Assembly: GCF_020536995.1 (NCBI RefSeq)
Contig: NW_026273341.1
Span: forward strand, 248,001-312,000
DNA length: 64,000 nucleotides
Reading direction: 5' to 3'
Origin: Dreissena polymorpha
Lineage: Eukaryota; Mollusca; Bivalvia; Myida; Dreissenidae
The translations under genes and the position numbers were made by a program. Positions 20,795 to 32,799 of this stretch are shown in pieces; the stretch's first letter is position 1, and every line of letters starts with the position of its first letter. The notes below the pieces were generated by a model. It was not told the origin of the DNA. It ran no database searches and worked only from the letters and a program-made list of their open reading frames with translations.

Positions 20795-23590
20795 CTCCTC
20801 GTGACTCAGCGAAGGTCAGTTTAAATAAGTGAACGTTACAAACAAGATACATACATTTGAGACAGGATTGTAAGCGAACTTAAAAAATAATATTAAGAAA
20901 CAGTAATATAATGAGAGTGAATTCAAATATTTCTAAACAAAATAACTGAGATTGAATCTGTATTATAGTAGTAATATCCAATAATAAGTGCCTTAACTGC
21001 ATATAGGAGCATTCTAAGAATGATATATCGCAAATAATATCGCTTGATGTGAACCATTATATTGTTCTGGTTTTCATATTATCCATATCAACTATTGCTA
21101 TGCGAATTGATGGGCGCTTTTTATATCCTCATAATTAAACATATACTTGTTTGGATTGTCATTGTCAGCATTTCAATTGACGTTACAATCAAACAGTGAT
21201 AATGTGTACGTGAAATTGCGTTAGCAATAATGTTTTGTAGGATATGAGAAACACAAATTAAAAATTTGGCAGCGTATGTGTGTAAAATGTTGTTGATGTT
21301 TTGTTGGTGAATTGCGATTTATTTAGTAACTTTGAAGCACAAACAAGTTCATATGCGGGTTTCCTTTTGAAGTTAGGTCACTCTAGCAGCTGTATATTTT
21401 AAAATTAAACGCGAGAAACGGTGATTCATGTATTTGTTGCACAACAAAAGGAGCATTTATTACTGATATGATATGATTACAGTTATGTTGAAACAAACCA
21501 ATCCAAATAAAAGAAAAAATGGCTCATTCAAATACTCATTTATATGTTTTAAAATTGTAATCCTTAATATGATGCTTCGTAAGATAACATGATGTTTGCA
21601 GAGTGCTTTATATCTAACAATAACTCATTTCAAATTACACGCTACCCAAATTGATAGACGAAATGACGGTTAATATCGAAGCATGCCACCTATGACAATA
21701 TATTTCGTTGACATTATTTATTGTTGATTTTTTCCAATAGCGATCATGATATGCTTAGTGCAAATTAAGATACATTGATAAATAGTTAATGCATATCTAA
21801 CTCAATCATTCACACTGACATCTGTCGTTGTTAATTATTAGGTGTTATACAACACTACTGCAGTTCGGTAAATTGAAAATATGAAATTAATTCAATATTA
21901 AAACATTAATATGTAGATAGGAATCCTTGAGGTTGGTCGCTATCATTTGTCAAATTATCCGATGCTATCAAGGTGCAAATATAACACAATACATGTAGGC
22001 GTATCATTACATGGGTGCGTTAGCATTACATCATCTATAAAGTGTGTACATCATACAAATTGTTAAGTATTAAAATGCGGTTTATCAAATCGTTTCAGAA
22101 TTTTTCCTACACTTAATTGCATGAGAAAAACATTGTCCTTAGAAGATCACTTCATAACATTAAGTAAACACGTGTAATGTAAACATCATTCCGTTATCTC
22201 AACCAGGTTATATATTATCATATAATAGTACTCAAACAACGATAATATCGTTATACAACGTTTTTGCAGTACTATAATTCGTGATTAAATTTTTACTTAA
22301 TACCACACCTTTTCATTCAAGATTGATAAACAGAAGCAATTAAAACAAGTTACCAACGTGTATTTCACTACACCTCAAACACGAAACGAAATCGCGGATT
22401 AAATTTTTGTTCAATGTCATCGAATCTATGCCGGCAAAATCACATCATTAATTAATTCTTACTATATTATTGTCAAGGATTGAACAATGTTTAGTATTAC
22501 ATTGAAAATATTTGTTGGTTCAATTTTTTAATCACGCAGCCAAACATATACAAAAATTGACTATGATAACGAAAGAATAAAATCAACAATCGACTAAAAA
22601 CCAACATGTTTTGTTCATTTAATGCTTTTCCATCTTTAACTTAAATCGTAAGAGTTCAACTGGAGCACTTCGCGGGATAAATAACGTCATTACCTCAAGA
22701 ATAAGAGTAAAACAGTGGAAAATATTTAACATTTGCACTTTTATGTTTTCACAATTTTAAACAATGAATTATTGTTTTTACACCACTGGTATTTCCCTAT
22801 TAACATCCGAGTAACATTAAGTAATGTTATTTTAAAAACTCATACATACAATGGTCATTCAAAGATGATATATGCATGGCTTGAGTATTAACTTGGGATA
22901 ATAGCCCTGTACAAGATAACCGTAAGGATACAAAATTGATTTTGCGAGTTCACATAAAATATATTTATTTTGATGAAAGAAAGATCTGCATAAATGACAT
23001 TATCTTGCTAATGTATACTCTTTAATAGGGAGTATCCTTACAATGACAATTTTGATAAAACAACATTTAATTTGTTTGTATTGCGTTACACATTTCTATA
23101 ACGCATTCAAATTGATAATGCTTGATATTAAAATGGTATTCATAAATGGCATTGCTAACGTGTATGTAATTAATAAACTCATTTTCATCTACGACACTAC
23201 TGGTATTTTATAAACAATTAGAGCTGGTTTTTCCTTCATGTTTTATTTGATGTGATTTTCTTCACTATTAAGTGAAAGCTACATCTTATGTAGTCAATAT
23301 TGTAAATCCTTTCTCATATGTGTCGTATCAAGCTTAACACTGTCAAAATATTACATGTAGACAATTTATGCTTCATAACTTAAAGAAAACACACTCGTCT
23401 ATATATATACATTGACATTTCCATATGTTTGTGAAATTTCAAATTCTGCAGAAGTTTTTCAAGACAATTGCGCCATTATTATCATCACCATGGTCATCTT
23501 CTCTTCTTTTTCTTGTTCGCCATGTTGCCTTACATCAGGTGAAATATGGTTTTCTGTTGCGTTAACGTTTGATAATTGCATTTCCCTATA
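20795..23590. other. AT-rich intergenic DNA, nothing recognised
   Basis: There is no open frame of note on either strand, no repeat shared with the rest of the window, and no RNA gene seen in 2.8 kb. Confidence 0.45.
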
Positions 23591-23619
23591 TTTAACCAAT
23601 AAATACGTTTTTTTTTTGT

Positions 23620-24312
23620 GCGATTGTCGTTTCAAACTAACACTTTTCAACAAAGCAGTTTGCCTGACACAGTTATTAGATACAGTCGTGATGCTGCTAC
23701 TATATCCTTCATCAGATGGAGCCATATTCATCGGACGTTTCGGCACTATCCCACTACGTCCTCCTATGGTGTGCCGATCGGAAGTGATCAATTTTCCGGC
23801 CAGGAGATAGTAAGCCTCCGCAACACTTTCTCATCTGCCAGGTCTCGGTGGCCAGTCGCTAGTCAACTGCCTTGTGTTCCCCTATCCACTTCTCCTCTCT
23901 CTCTCTCTTGCGCCATAGCCACAATGAAGCAGACTCCATTTCACGTGAAACAACTGATATGACCCGTTTCCGGACCTGTCCTGTGACCTCCAGTCTGCTG
24001 AAAGTGCGCCACAGTGATTGCGCTTTGAAACCTCTGCAGCCCACCTCCGCCGAAAAACACCATGCCTTTCAGTCTTTCTCTGTGCAAGTATCTGTGAGAG
24101 CTTGGTACTGTTCGCGCTTCCGTTCGAAGCTCTCCTCGATCCGCTCTTCCCATTGTACTGTGAGCCCCACCATCACAGCCTGTTTTGATGCAGCTGACCA
24201 CAGTACTATGTCGGGTCTCTGGTTTGTCACGGTGATCTACTGTGGAAACTTGAGCTGTTTCTTCAAGTCTGCATCCATTCTCCAATCGGTTGCCGTTCCA
24301 AGAAGCAAATAA
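23620..24312 (-). pseudogene. LINE remnant: C-terminal endonuclease-like region
   Basis: On the minus strand, from about 24300 to 23880, one frame reads DADLKKQLKFPQ, then QRPDIVLWSAASKQAVMVGL, then TVQWEERIEESFERKREQYQ, VGCRGFKAQSLWRTFSR and an Arg-rich end. This matches the region downstream of reverse transcriptase in many fish and invertebrate non-LTR elements. The usual core is PDIVLWS ... VELTVPWEER, a PD-(D/E)XK-like pattern. Here the Glu of VELTV is Gly (VGLTV) and the frame holds in-frame stops (after LKFPQ and after TCTEKD), so it is dead. No reverse transcriptase part remains. The bases are markedly GC-richer than the surroundings, as expected for a recent non-host insertion. The plus-strand frames at 23412-24312 are its antisense shadows. 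Confidence 0.6.
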
Positions 24313-24319
24313 TAAAGTT

Positions 24320-26115
24320 GCAATCTGACATTAGGTTCCGACATCAATCGGCAGTGTCCACAGCCACTTGTACATATTTTAGCATTATCCAGCCTCAAAT
24401 CTTAAATTTATTCTCCGAACACAATTTATGATTACCGTAACAAATCTGCCATGGGACTCAATTGATATTATGTATACATGTTATAACACGAGACCGTCGA
24501 AAAACTCGAAATGCAACCATTTCCTGAAAACAAAAAGAACATCACACACAAACAACGTGAAATACAAGTGACACTAAAAGAGGGAAACCATTTTTTAATG
24601 TGATGGTCCTTTATTTACGTCAACTGATAACTGGTCATAACAACATTGGACAATACGCTTACCACATAACACACAAAAACAAGTGAGCAACAAAATATGT
24701 TAAAGGATCGGCCAATTTATTGGGAAATAAATGTTATACCGCTAAATTAATTTTTGACTCATATGAGTCATAATAAAACAGAATATACATCAACATATCC
24801 GTAACGTTGGTTAACACACATGCCGTTCGACAAGTTAATGTCTTTGTCGTTATTTTTAACCCATACTTGAAACAAAAATTGTTCTTCCGTTTTAATATAG
24901 CAAACGATGAATCCCTGGCAACTATGTCAAGAAATAAATGTGTGTTTATACCCGCGACGTGTATATCAGAACACACATTTACAACTGCAAATCTATTAAA
25001 ACTCTGGCTATCACTTTTGAACGAACCATGTAAAGATTTGTGGGCTCCAATTGGTTTTAGGTCCAGCCGAACCTCTTACTTATCAATTCAAATAATGTGG
25101 GTCAAGACATGAATATAAATAGCAGAATATCACATATAGATTAGCGAAGTCCTTAATTCGGCACAAATAGTCTCACTATGTCAGCACAAGATTTTAGTCG
25201 AACTGTAATTGATATAAATATAAAGCATAGTAATGCAAGCACATTCAATTATATGTATTTATGATGTTTCGTTTACTCCGTGCTCAACACTGCATATATT
25301 AAATGACGTGTATGTTGTTGTAAGTAAATCGACAATAAAATAAATAAACACATGTCATTTATCAAGCATATGTATATATAAAGTGTGCGCTCGCAAACGC
25401 ATGTATATTAATACGATAATAAATATAAAATAAACCAATTTATTTACTTTGTATCAATCTATGCATTTATGTATATGTCAATTTCTTATGAATGAGTATG
25501 CAATAATTGAAAATAGAAGTATGTTTTCATATAAGAAGCCCATATATTAAAAACGATATTTATTGCTATAATATGATTTACTGAGATATTGAAGCAATAC
25601 ATAATATGTTACCTTCTGAAAATAGATGAATATTATTACACATCGCCAATAATAATATAACATAACACACACTTCACACCAATGATTACAACGGGGATCG
25701 ATGTCTTCGTCTTCAAAATGTCAATGTTCAGGACCGGTCTAAAAGTACACGGATCGTTTGTATTTAGTAAACTGAATAATGCACTAGTGCTAACGTTCAA
25801 GAAAGGGACACTCTTTCAATTTAGAACATCTATAAATGATCACCAACAAAGTGATCGTGTCTACCAACCTCACGAGAATCGATAACGTAACACCTTTTAC
25901 TAACGATTTCGTGGAAGCGTGAGGTGAGACATGATAAGGGCTAGTAGATTGCTATATTCGGTAATCATATCAGCTCACGACAGCGTGAAATCCACATGCA
26001 CTGCTTATAACGGTCACGGGGCATTGCCTATAAGATGTGAACTAAGTCAGTAAATGACCATTGATACGACAAATAAGAATGAATGGTGGTAAGTTCAGCT
26101 TTAATTATATACTTA
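24320..26115. other. intergenic, nothing recognised
   Basis: Short frames (24807-25112, 25682-25885 and the minus frame 24734-24976) lack domains, start context and splice sites. The rest is AT-rich with short TATA-type runs. Confidence 0.4.
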
Positions 26116-26124
26116 TCGCGAATA

Positions 26125-26228
26125 TAGAGCCGTGTTCTGTGAAAATGGGGTTTAATGCATGTGCGTAAAATGCCTTCCCAGATTAGCCTTTGCACTCCGC
26201 ACTGGCTTATCATTGACGACACTTTCCG
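26125..26228 (-). repeat. bivalve palindromic MITE, copy 1
   Basis: The text AGAGCCGTGTTCTGTGAAAA, GGGGTTTAATGCATGTGCG and CCCAGATTAGCCTTTGCACT ends in GACGACACTTTCCGCTTTTA. It is the opposite-strand version of the block at 27825-27937. The core is itself near-palindromic. I recall this as a very common bivalve repeat. Confidence 0.65.
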
Positions 26229-26559
26229 CTTTTATAATATATTAACTTTAAAGAAAGTATATTTTTATCCCACTTTTACAGCGAAATCGGTTGATTAAAG
26301 CCCCGTTGATTAAATTTCATCTATAATCAACGGCAAGGCTATAATCAATGGCACGAAATGACGTCATCAACTGCCGAACCGGGACTACTTTTTCCCACGC
26401 ACCTCGTCACCTGTATTTGCCAAGTGCATCAATAATAAAAACAATCTCAAATGTTTGTCAATCTTAATGACCTTAAAACAAAGGAAAGTAGCAAAAAAAC
26501 GAGTTTTTTGTCATTTATTGTCATTAAAACCTAGTATTAGGTAAATTTAACACTATGCA

Positions 26560-27235
26560 AATAGGTTCTGTTGTTGTTGCTCCTCTTTGAAGAAGTCAGT
26601 TCGAGTTGCTCCCCTTTGACCGTAGAAAACAATCGTCTGGACCAAGAAATCCTGTGTTCATTTACAAGATGTACTCGGATATGCGTCCATCTGATTTTTC
26701 TTTAAAGCATCTTTTCTACCTGGCAATACGCACAAATGACACTGCATCCCGGTGATTCTTGCGTCAACAATTGGGTGTCAACAAGTTAGGTCAGATGCTG
26801 AAGGCCATGGCAAAAGACGCCGGCTTTCTCAAGCACAAGAGAATAACGAACCACTCAGTTCGCAAATTCCTGGTCCAAAAACTTCGAAATGCAAACATTC
26901 CACCCACTGAAACCATGGCCATAACAGGGCACAAAAATGTCCAGTCCATAACCAATTATTCCAACATATCTGTTGAACAGCAGCAAAAGTGTTCATTCTT
27001 GCTCAGTCCAGTAAATGTAACAATCCAACAGATTCCTCTTGTTCACCTTCACGCACTGAAACTATGGCCGAAATGCAGCCTAGACAACCGATGTCTACCG
27101 TCGAACAAGTTGATCTTGATGTTCGCCCCACCCAGTCACTTCACTTGCAAATGTCTTTCTCTAGTTCGAACAACTTTGCCTCACAATTCTTTGGTGCCAC
27201 TTTCAACATTCAAAATGTTAATGTATATAATTAGC
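26560..27235 (+). pseudogene. Crypton-like tyrosine recombinase, C-terminal part
   Basis: The reading YKMYSDMRPSDFS, FYLAIRTND and GVNKLGQMLKAMAKDAGF continues to NHSVRKFLVQKL and ITGHKNVQSITNYSN. These carry the HxxR, GH and Tyr signatures of tyrosine recombinases. The layout and spacing match the Crypton-derived family related to KIAA1958, QRICH1 and ZMYM C termini. A TGA at 26757-26759 interrupts the frame shortly before the main block at 26759-27274. After SVEQQQK the expected serine-rich tail ending GATFNIQNVNVYN continues in a neighbouring frame (to 27234). The N-terminal half is missing. The remnant is therefore truncated at the 5' end and broken at least twice. It is flanked by short inverted repeats (see findings). 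Confidence 0.7.
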
Positions 27236-27664
27236 TTAAATCCAAGTAATCTTTGTTATTTTGTCACGAAATAACCACATATTATAACAAAGAAGGAAAT
27301 ATTGTGCACCTCGTGATCGACTCGATAGTTTGATATCGAAAGTGAATTGTGTGTGGTGTTAGGCTACGCTGTAAACAAATGTAGTTCCTTGTATATAACA
27401 ACTTAATGCCATATTGATATCATAAAACTTAAAGATTTGCAATTCAATATGATTAAAAGTGTAATAAATAACGCTCGACACTTTGTTACAGAACGATATT
27501 CTGATTAAAAAAAAATGATTATTTGATCAGCGGTTATTTTTGGAACGCGGAGTAATACACTGACCTTGGTTACACTACAGTCATTATCAAAGTACGACAA
27601 ACACTCATGAAAACTTATTTTGTTTAAATAAAAATAGTTTACTGAATAAAAAGTGGGATAAATG

Positions 27665-27808
27665 GAATAATAGGTTAGTGTTGATTATAGATCAGGTTTA
27701 TCATGCTCGGCACGAAAACGAAAAAGCACTCGCCAAGGCTCGTGCTTTTTGTTTTCTAAGCCTCGCATGATAAACCTGATCTATAATCAACACTAACCTA
27801 TTATTCTC
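27665..27808. repeat. near-perfect hairpin, about 60-bp arms
   Basis: The left arm (AATAATAGGTTAGTGTTGAT, TATAGATCAGGTTTATCATG, then GAAAACGAAAAAGCACTCGCC) is repeated in inverse orientation on the right. The centre is AAGGCTCGTGC. Arms match almost perfectly for about 50 bases at the outer side. It may be the 3' terminal structure of the Crypton-like element or an independent palindromic MITE. Confidence 0.75.
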
Positions 27809-27824
27809 TATGTAGCAAACATCC

Positions 27825-27937
27825 AGTTAAGGCGGAAGGTAGTGTCCATGATCTGCCTGTGCGGACTGCACAGGCTAATCTGGGACGGCACTTTAAGCAC
27901 ATGCATTAACCCCCCTTTCACAGAGCCCGGCCAATGT
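27825..27937 (+). repeat. bivalve palindromic MITE, copy 2
   Basis: The text GGCGGAAGGTAGTGTCCATG, TGCCTGTGCGGACTGCACAG, GCTAATCTGGGACGGCACTT and AAGCACATGCATTAACCCC ends in TTTCACAGAGCCCGG. It is inverted relative to the copy at 26125-26228. Confidence 0.7.
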
Positions 27938-28163
27938 AGTTGATTCGTTTGTGTAATTTTTGCTTTCCATTGCAGTGGTACGTTATTTCGCTGGACCCTT
28001 TACATTGCCTCTAAAACAGCAAATTAACAGTCCTTTGCTTATTTCAAATAACTCGTGTTGCCATATTTCGTTTCTTGTATCCGGTTTTCATAAAAGTTCA
28101 TCTTATTATTTATATATATATATATATATATATACTTATTTCGTTAATGTTGTGATTTTTCAG

Positions 28164-31100
28164 GCTGTGTGATTGTGGTTAGAGTAGTATTTGTTGCTGG
28201 ATTAACAGGTATGTATTAAGTTCGAAAGCAGTCCCTCATTAACGGAAATTTTTTGAAGACAACAAGGTACGACCTGCAATTGAAATTAACAGAGTTATTT
28301 TTGGTTCATATGCTGGAAAAGTAAGCACAGTTTCTTTTAGAATACGTATTGCATATAATATATCATATATACACACGTACCAGAAATGATAACCAGTACC
28401 CGATTAGATACGAACCACGGGTGTCAGCATGGTATATTATATTTCATTGCAGAAAGTCTCGAGTGCTTCAACTGTCAAAACTTAGTTGATTCTCTGCCTG
28501 TACTAACACCAGCCAATGTTCCAGTAGCCAGGTTGTGTCAGAATGTGCCAGTTACAATAGATTCACTATTGTAGAGCAACTTTCATGATACATGACAAGT
28601 ATTTATTACTGTTATTGATTTTAGAGAAACACGGTGTTGTTTACACATTATTACTGGTTTCATAATTAATATGAAAACTAGTATTTATCGTTTGCAGATA
28701 GAATGCATTGTGTTGTTATCTGGTCATCGTCGGGGAAAGATTATTTGCAAAATGTATTGTTTCGTAAATGCTTCTTAATTTAAACATGGTTTGCAAATGC
28801 TTGGATCAAGGTACATGTATACATGCTTTGCACATTCTATAGACTTCCATAATGTACAATATATATTTACTAGTCCTGCTTTCTCCAAACTGTCCACTCA
28901 GGCAACGATATACGGTACAACATGGGCTGTCAGAGCAATCAGGTGTGGCTCGAGCATTTAAATTCCATGAAAATTAGTGAATGCATCAACTATAGCTTGA
29001 AAGAGCCTTTATATAATAAAAAGTTATGTGAACAACGATAACATCCGATTCAAACATGTGTCTCTGGATTAAAAGCGAAATTCTTTAACCACTCTGCCAT
29101 TCAGTTTATTATGGTTATCTGCTCTATTTTTAACTTTAATTCGTAATGTTCATGTGGTCAAAATCCTCACTGTTTTTAATTGTGGATATTAACTACCCGT
29201 GAAAGAAACTTCACATTAAGTATAAATCATATCCCGCACTACAATGTCAAAACTTGCAATCACAATTATTGCATTGTGTTGTCTGTTAAAACAAGCGATC
29301 AATGGTATTATACTGGATCAGAAAAGATTGAGATATGTTTGCTGGTTATTGGTAAATGTTTAAAGTAAAATTTAAATAGCACTGCTACCGTGCAAATTGT
29401 AATATCACGTATCTCCGCAAAGGGATACTTTTCATAGCATTATTTCTATTAACATCGTTTCGCTAGAATTACATTTACATTTCTATACGTTTTGCCACTT
29501 TCACTCACAAAGCTGTGCAGTTCCTCCGCAGCTGACACAAACGAGATAATCTGACGCCTCATTCAAACCAGACAACATTATTCCTGCCACCCATGTTGCA
29601 GTACAAGTAACTGTAATGACCAACTCTGCGCTCACAGAAAGCTTACGTATTGGACAATAAGTCGTTAAGAGCAAGCACCTGTTGATCTGACAAGGACTTG
29701 CCATGTGTATATGTCTCACAATTTATGACGTTTTAATGTCCGTCAGTACATGCTTACATTGTTAAGAAGACAACTATTTGTATGAAAAACCACTGCTTAA
29801 AACAAACATATGAATTCTTAGTATTACCTTTGCTTAGTAGGTTATCGCACATAACACATCATCTCGTGCATGTGTACTTTTAACAAAGTTATTTGCGTAA
29901 GCTTCATCCGGCGCATGGTGACGTAATAGAATGGACCGCTCGTGTATTACCAATCGGTGTATGTTTGACATTAACCATCAATGTCGGTCATGACTTTGAA
30001 TACTTCCATCTGTTTGCACAAAACATTAAGTTTCTTATAGACGGATATTTTTGAAAGTAATTTAAATATCATTCAATTTAGTGTCCAAGTATTATGCTTT
30101 CACGCCCTATTTTGAGAATACGTTGCTGTAGTTTGACATTGTATTTAAACTTCTTATTAGCAAGGTCAAAATATTGGTCTTGGAAGCCATACTCAGACAA
30201 TACGTGCTATATTTCGCCATTTGACCTCCTGGCATTTCGAAATAATTACTAAATGGGAAATATTTTAAGTATGGGATAATTGTCGTGTCAAACATTCAGA
30301 TCAACTGACCGATACACCATTATACTGAGTCACCAACGAACGTATGCGGCAAAAGCATAAAAGGCCCCCACCCTGCATACTTGTAGTGGACAAAATGTAA
30401 ATATTTCAACGCAAAATGTAAGATTTCTGCAATAATTATCAATCTTGTAGATGTCAAGAAGGTCGGAAACAAACCAATACGACATAACAACATATAATAC
30501 TATCAGAACCACACATGTATCATAGTGATATGTATTTCAAGCATCTGCATGTATTGACGATCTCCAACTGGACTGTGCTCGATTGAACTCCATTTTTAAC
30601 GTGTGCTGATGTTCATCATGCCAAAGAGACTTGTCCTAGGTTTTGTGGATTGTGCCTGCTAGGTAAGGGTAAATATAAACTTATTCAATAGTTTGTATAA
30701 TATATTTCTTAATTTCAATAAAAAGAAGTGAAACACCAGCTGCTGAAGCAGTATTGCATAATCACCATATACAATGTGTAAGTCCTTTATTTAAGGCAAG
30801 TGACCAATTGCCAAAACATTTCGAAAAAGCACAATACAACACAACATACACACATAGAAGATCAAAGCTTGGGTCACCACCTTGGAACGGTCAATGCAAA
30901 GCATTGGGGGTTTAAACCAGTTTTAGAGCGCTCAACCACACACTTGGTACAGCAATATTCATGATACAAATACGTGTAAATAAAAATGTTATTCATAGCA
31001 TAGCAACTCAAATTAAACAATAATAAGAGGGAATTTCAAACACAATTTGAAATGTTTACTAATATTTTACATAGATATGTTGAAATCCCATTCACATCAT

Positions 31101-31396
31101 CAGGAGGGAGACACATGTGTCCATCCTTTATTTGGGGCCTTTGCGCAAGTTCCAATATAGTACAGTACAAATAAAAACAACACAACACTAAAGATTTAAC
31201 TATGACTGAAACCTAATATAAAATATCATAACAGTTGATGGAAACTGGGCATACTGGAGTATCTGGTCAAACTGCAGTGGGACATGTGAAAATGGGATAC
31301 ACACACGCACACGCACGTGCACCAACCCGACCCCTAGCAACGGCGGACTCAACTGCAGTGGGCCAAACGTGGACTCCAAAATATGTGCAAACCAGG
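28164..31396 (+). CDS. multi-exon secreted modular protein: signal peptide, Ly6-like, ShKT-like, TSP1 (partial model)
   Basis: Short plus-strand exons line up as one gene. Exon 28164-28208 (TTTTTCAG acceptor, GTATGT donor) encodes the hydrophobic CVIVVRVVFVAGLT and ends in phase 1. The next acceptor at 28452 opens ESLECFNCQN in phase 1, a typical start of a Ly6/uPAR-type domain. An exon from 28902 encodes NDIRYNMGCQSNQ. Near 29573-29640 there is HYSCHPCCSTSNCNDQLC, like the closing CC...NCND end of such domains. Exon 30542-30662 has a six-cysteine ShKT-like pattern ending CPRFCGLC and a GTAAGG donor. Exon 31235-31396 is a thrombospondin type 1 repeat. The last junction fits (phase 1 to phase 1). 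The product would be secreted or cell-surface, perhaps adhesive or immune-related. Reservations: the first Met, some exon ends and the 3' end are missing, not all phases agree, and the ShKT exon does not hold one frame, so the gene may be decayed. Confidence 0.5.
30722..31036 (+). repeat. interspersed repeat R, copy 2
   Basis: A second full-length copy of the block at 19018-19334, same orientation: AGAAGTGAAACACCAGCTGC, CCTTTATTTAAGGCAAGTGA, CCTTGGAACGGTCAATGCAA, GAGCGCTCAACCACACACTT. It lies in the intron between the ShKT-like and TSP1 exons. A weaker relative follows at about 31100-31190 (CCTTTATTTGGGGCC, AGTACAGTACAAATAAAA). Confidence 0.75.
31235..31396 (+). CDS. thrombospondin type 1 repeat exon
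   Basis: The exon is 162 bases, a multiple of three, with acceptor CATAACAG and donor GTTTGT. It starts and ends in phase 1, the symmetric class usual for extracellular modules. It reads VDGNWAYWSIWSNCSGTC, then ENGIHTRTRTC, TNPTPSNGGLNCSG and DSKICANQ. This gives the WxxWSxCSxTC signature, the RxRxC basic layer, NPxPxxGG and six cysteines, so the fold looks complete. The frame at 31235-31480 is a shifted reading of this exon. The upstream ShKT-like exon ends in phase 1, which joins cleanly (G/TT, Val). Confidence 0.8.
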
Positions 31397-31639
31397 GTTT
31401 GTCTGATATCTTTGGTTCATATCCATATTCAGCTATATAGTATACTGCATGAATATAGTTTTAAACATATCCTTAATTAAAAAACATAAGTTTGAACTGT
31501 GCTATGATTACACTCTAACACTTAACCTTCAGGTCCGTGAAGATGGCTCGGTATTTTGTATTGTGAATACACTTACGAATCAGGGTCAAATAATTAGACT
31601 GATATTGTTTTTTTGAAAAAAAATAGGTATTGGATACTT

Positions 31640-32760
31640 GAATTATTACTTATATCAAGACAGTATACTACCTGGATACTAGGTGAACAGATATCAAGTA
31701 AAAGTCGACACCCAGTTGATATTAAATATTTAAGCAATAGTGAATTGCAAATCACTGTAGAATACACAGTTGGGTATAGGGAGTTCGATATAAACCCAAA
31801 TGTTAAAAGCCATTTGGTATTTAGCCTTTAAACAAAAGTGAATATCGAGACGTTAATTAAAAGCTGGGTGTTTGGTATTCAAGCTTTTGAAAATATGGAA
31901 CCTGTTTCGACTAGCCAGATGAAAATCTGGTCGCAATCCAAGCTGAGTAACGAGTATTCGCGTTTTAATGTATACGAAGAAATGCGCGAAAACCGAGTTT
32001 AGTATTGGGTATCGAAAATAGGCGAATATCGAATAAGATACGAATACATTGGTGGTGTCGAGCGTTCAGGTTTTAGTATATATCGAGACAGGGTCGAATA
32101 TTTGGCATTTGAAATATTGCGAATGCTGAGCCAATTTGGAATAAATAGCTAGTTGTTTGGAAATTTAAACTTAAATATGAAGTAGTTAAATAATACAATA
32201 CTCATCTTGTTAGTCGTCCGTGACTTGATATTCGTCGTTACGGCCATTATATAAGATTAGTTCTTAAACAACAAACAGTAGGTATTCCTTGTTGGCTTGA
32301 TATTCTCTTCAGTTCCAATACACGATTCCCCTCTGGGTTTTTGCCCCATGCTCAATGGTTGCTCTAGTTTGAAGATCATTTTACTAAGCTGTGTGTTCGT
32401 CCTTAGCTCGATACTCGCTAACGTATCTGGCAGGGTAGACGACTTTGGCTAGTCTTCCGACAAAGTTCGAATACCCAATTACAGGCCAGAGGTTACTAGT
32501 GGGCTCGATATTCACTCAATATAAAGAAGTGAAACAACAGCTGCTTGAGCAGTATTGCATTATTATTATATACAATTTGTTGGTCCTTTATTTAAGGCAA
32601 GTGACCTTTCCAAAACAAATTCTCAAGTTCGAATACACAGTAACCATTTTTGTATCCGTTCTGGTCTTGATATTTGCTTTAGTTCGAATCATCAATACCC
32701 AGATACCTTGCTCGGTATTAAACTCCTTATACACAACATGTATTACGTAGCCATCTGAAT
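31640..32760. repeat. imperfect foldback repeat with a nested R fragment
   Basis: The left arm (about 31650-32130) and the reverse complement of the right arm (about 32270-32760) share GTGAATATCGAG, GGTATTCAAGCTTT-like text, GACTAGCC and CGAGTAT, in that order with gaps. Both arms are rich in CGAATAT and TATCGA words. A fragment of repeat R (32521-32625, GAAGTGAAACAACAGCTGCT to GGCAAGTGACC) interrupts the right arm. Frames in this region (31613-31831, 32445-32758) look like by-products. Confidence 0.45.
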
Positions 32761-32799
32761 GGACCTTCATTTCTGCTTGATTTAAATGATTCAAATCTA

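Noticed and set aside
23412-24312. Plus-strand frames of 132, 114 and 146 residues
   Set aside because: They are antisense to the LINE remnant, which has the recognisable protein text on the minus strand.
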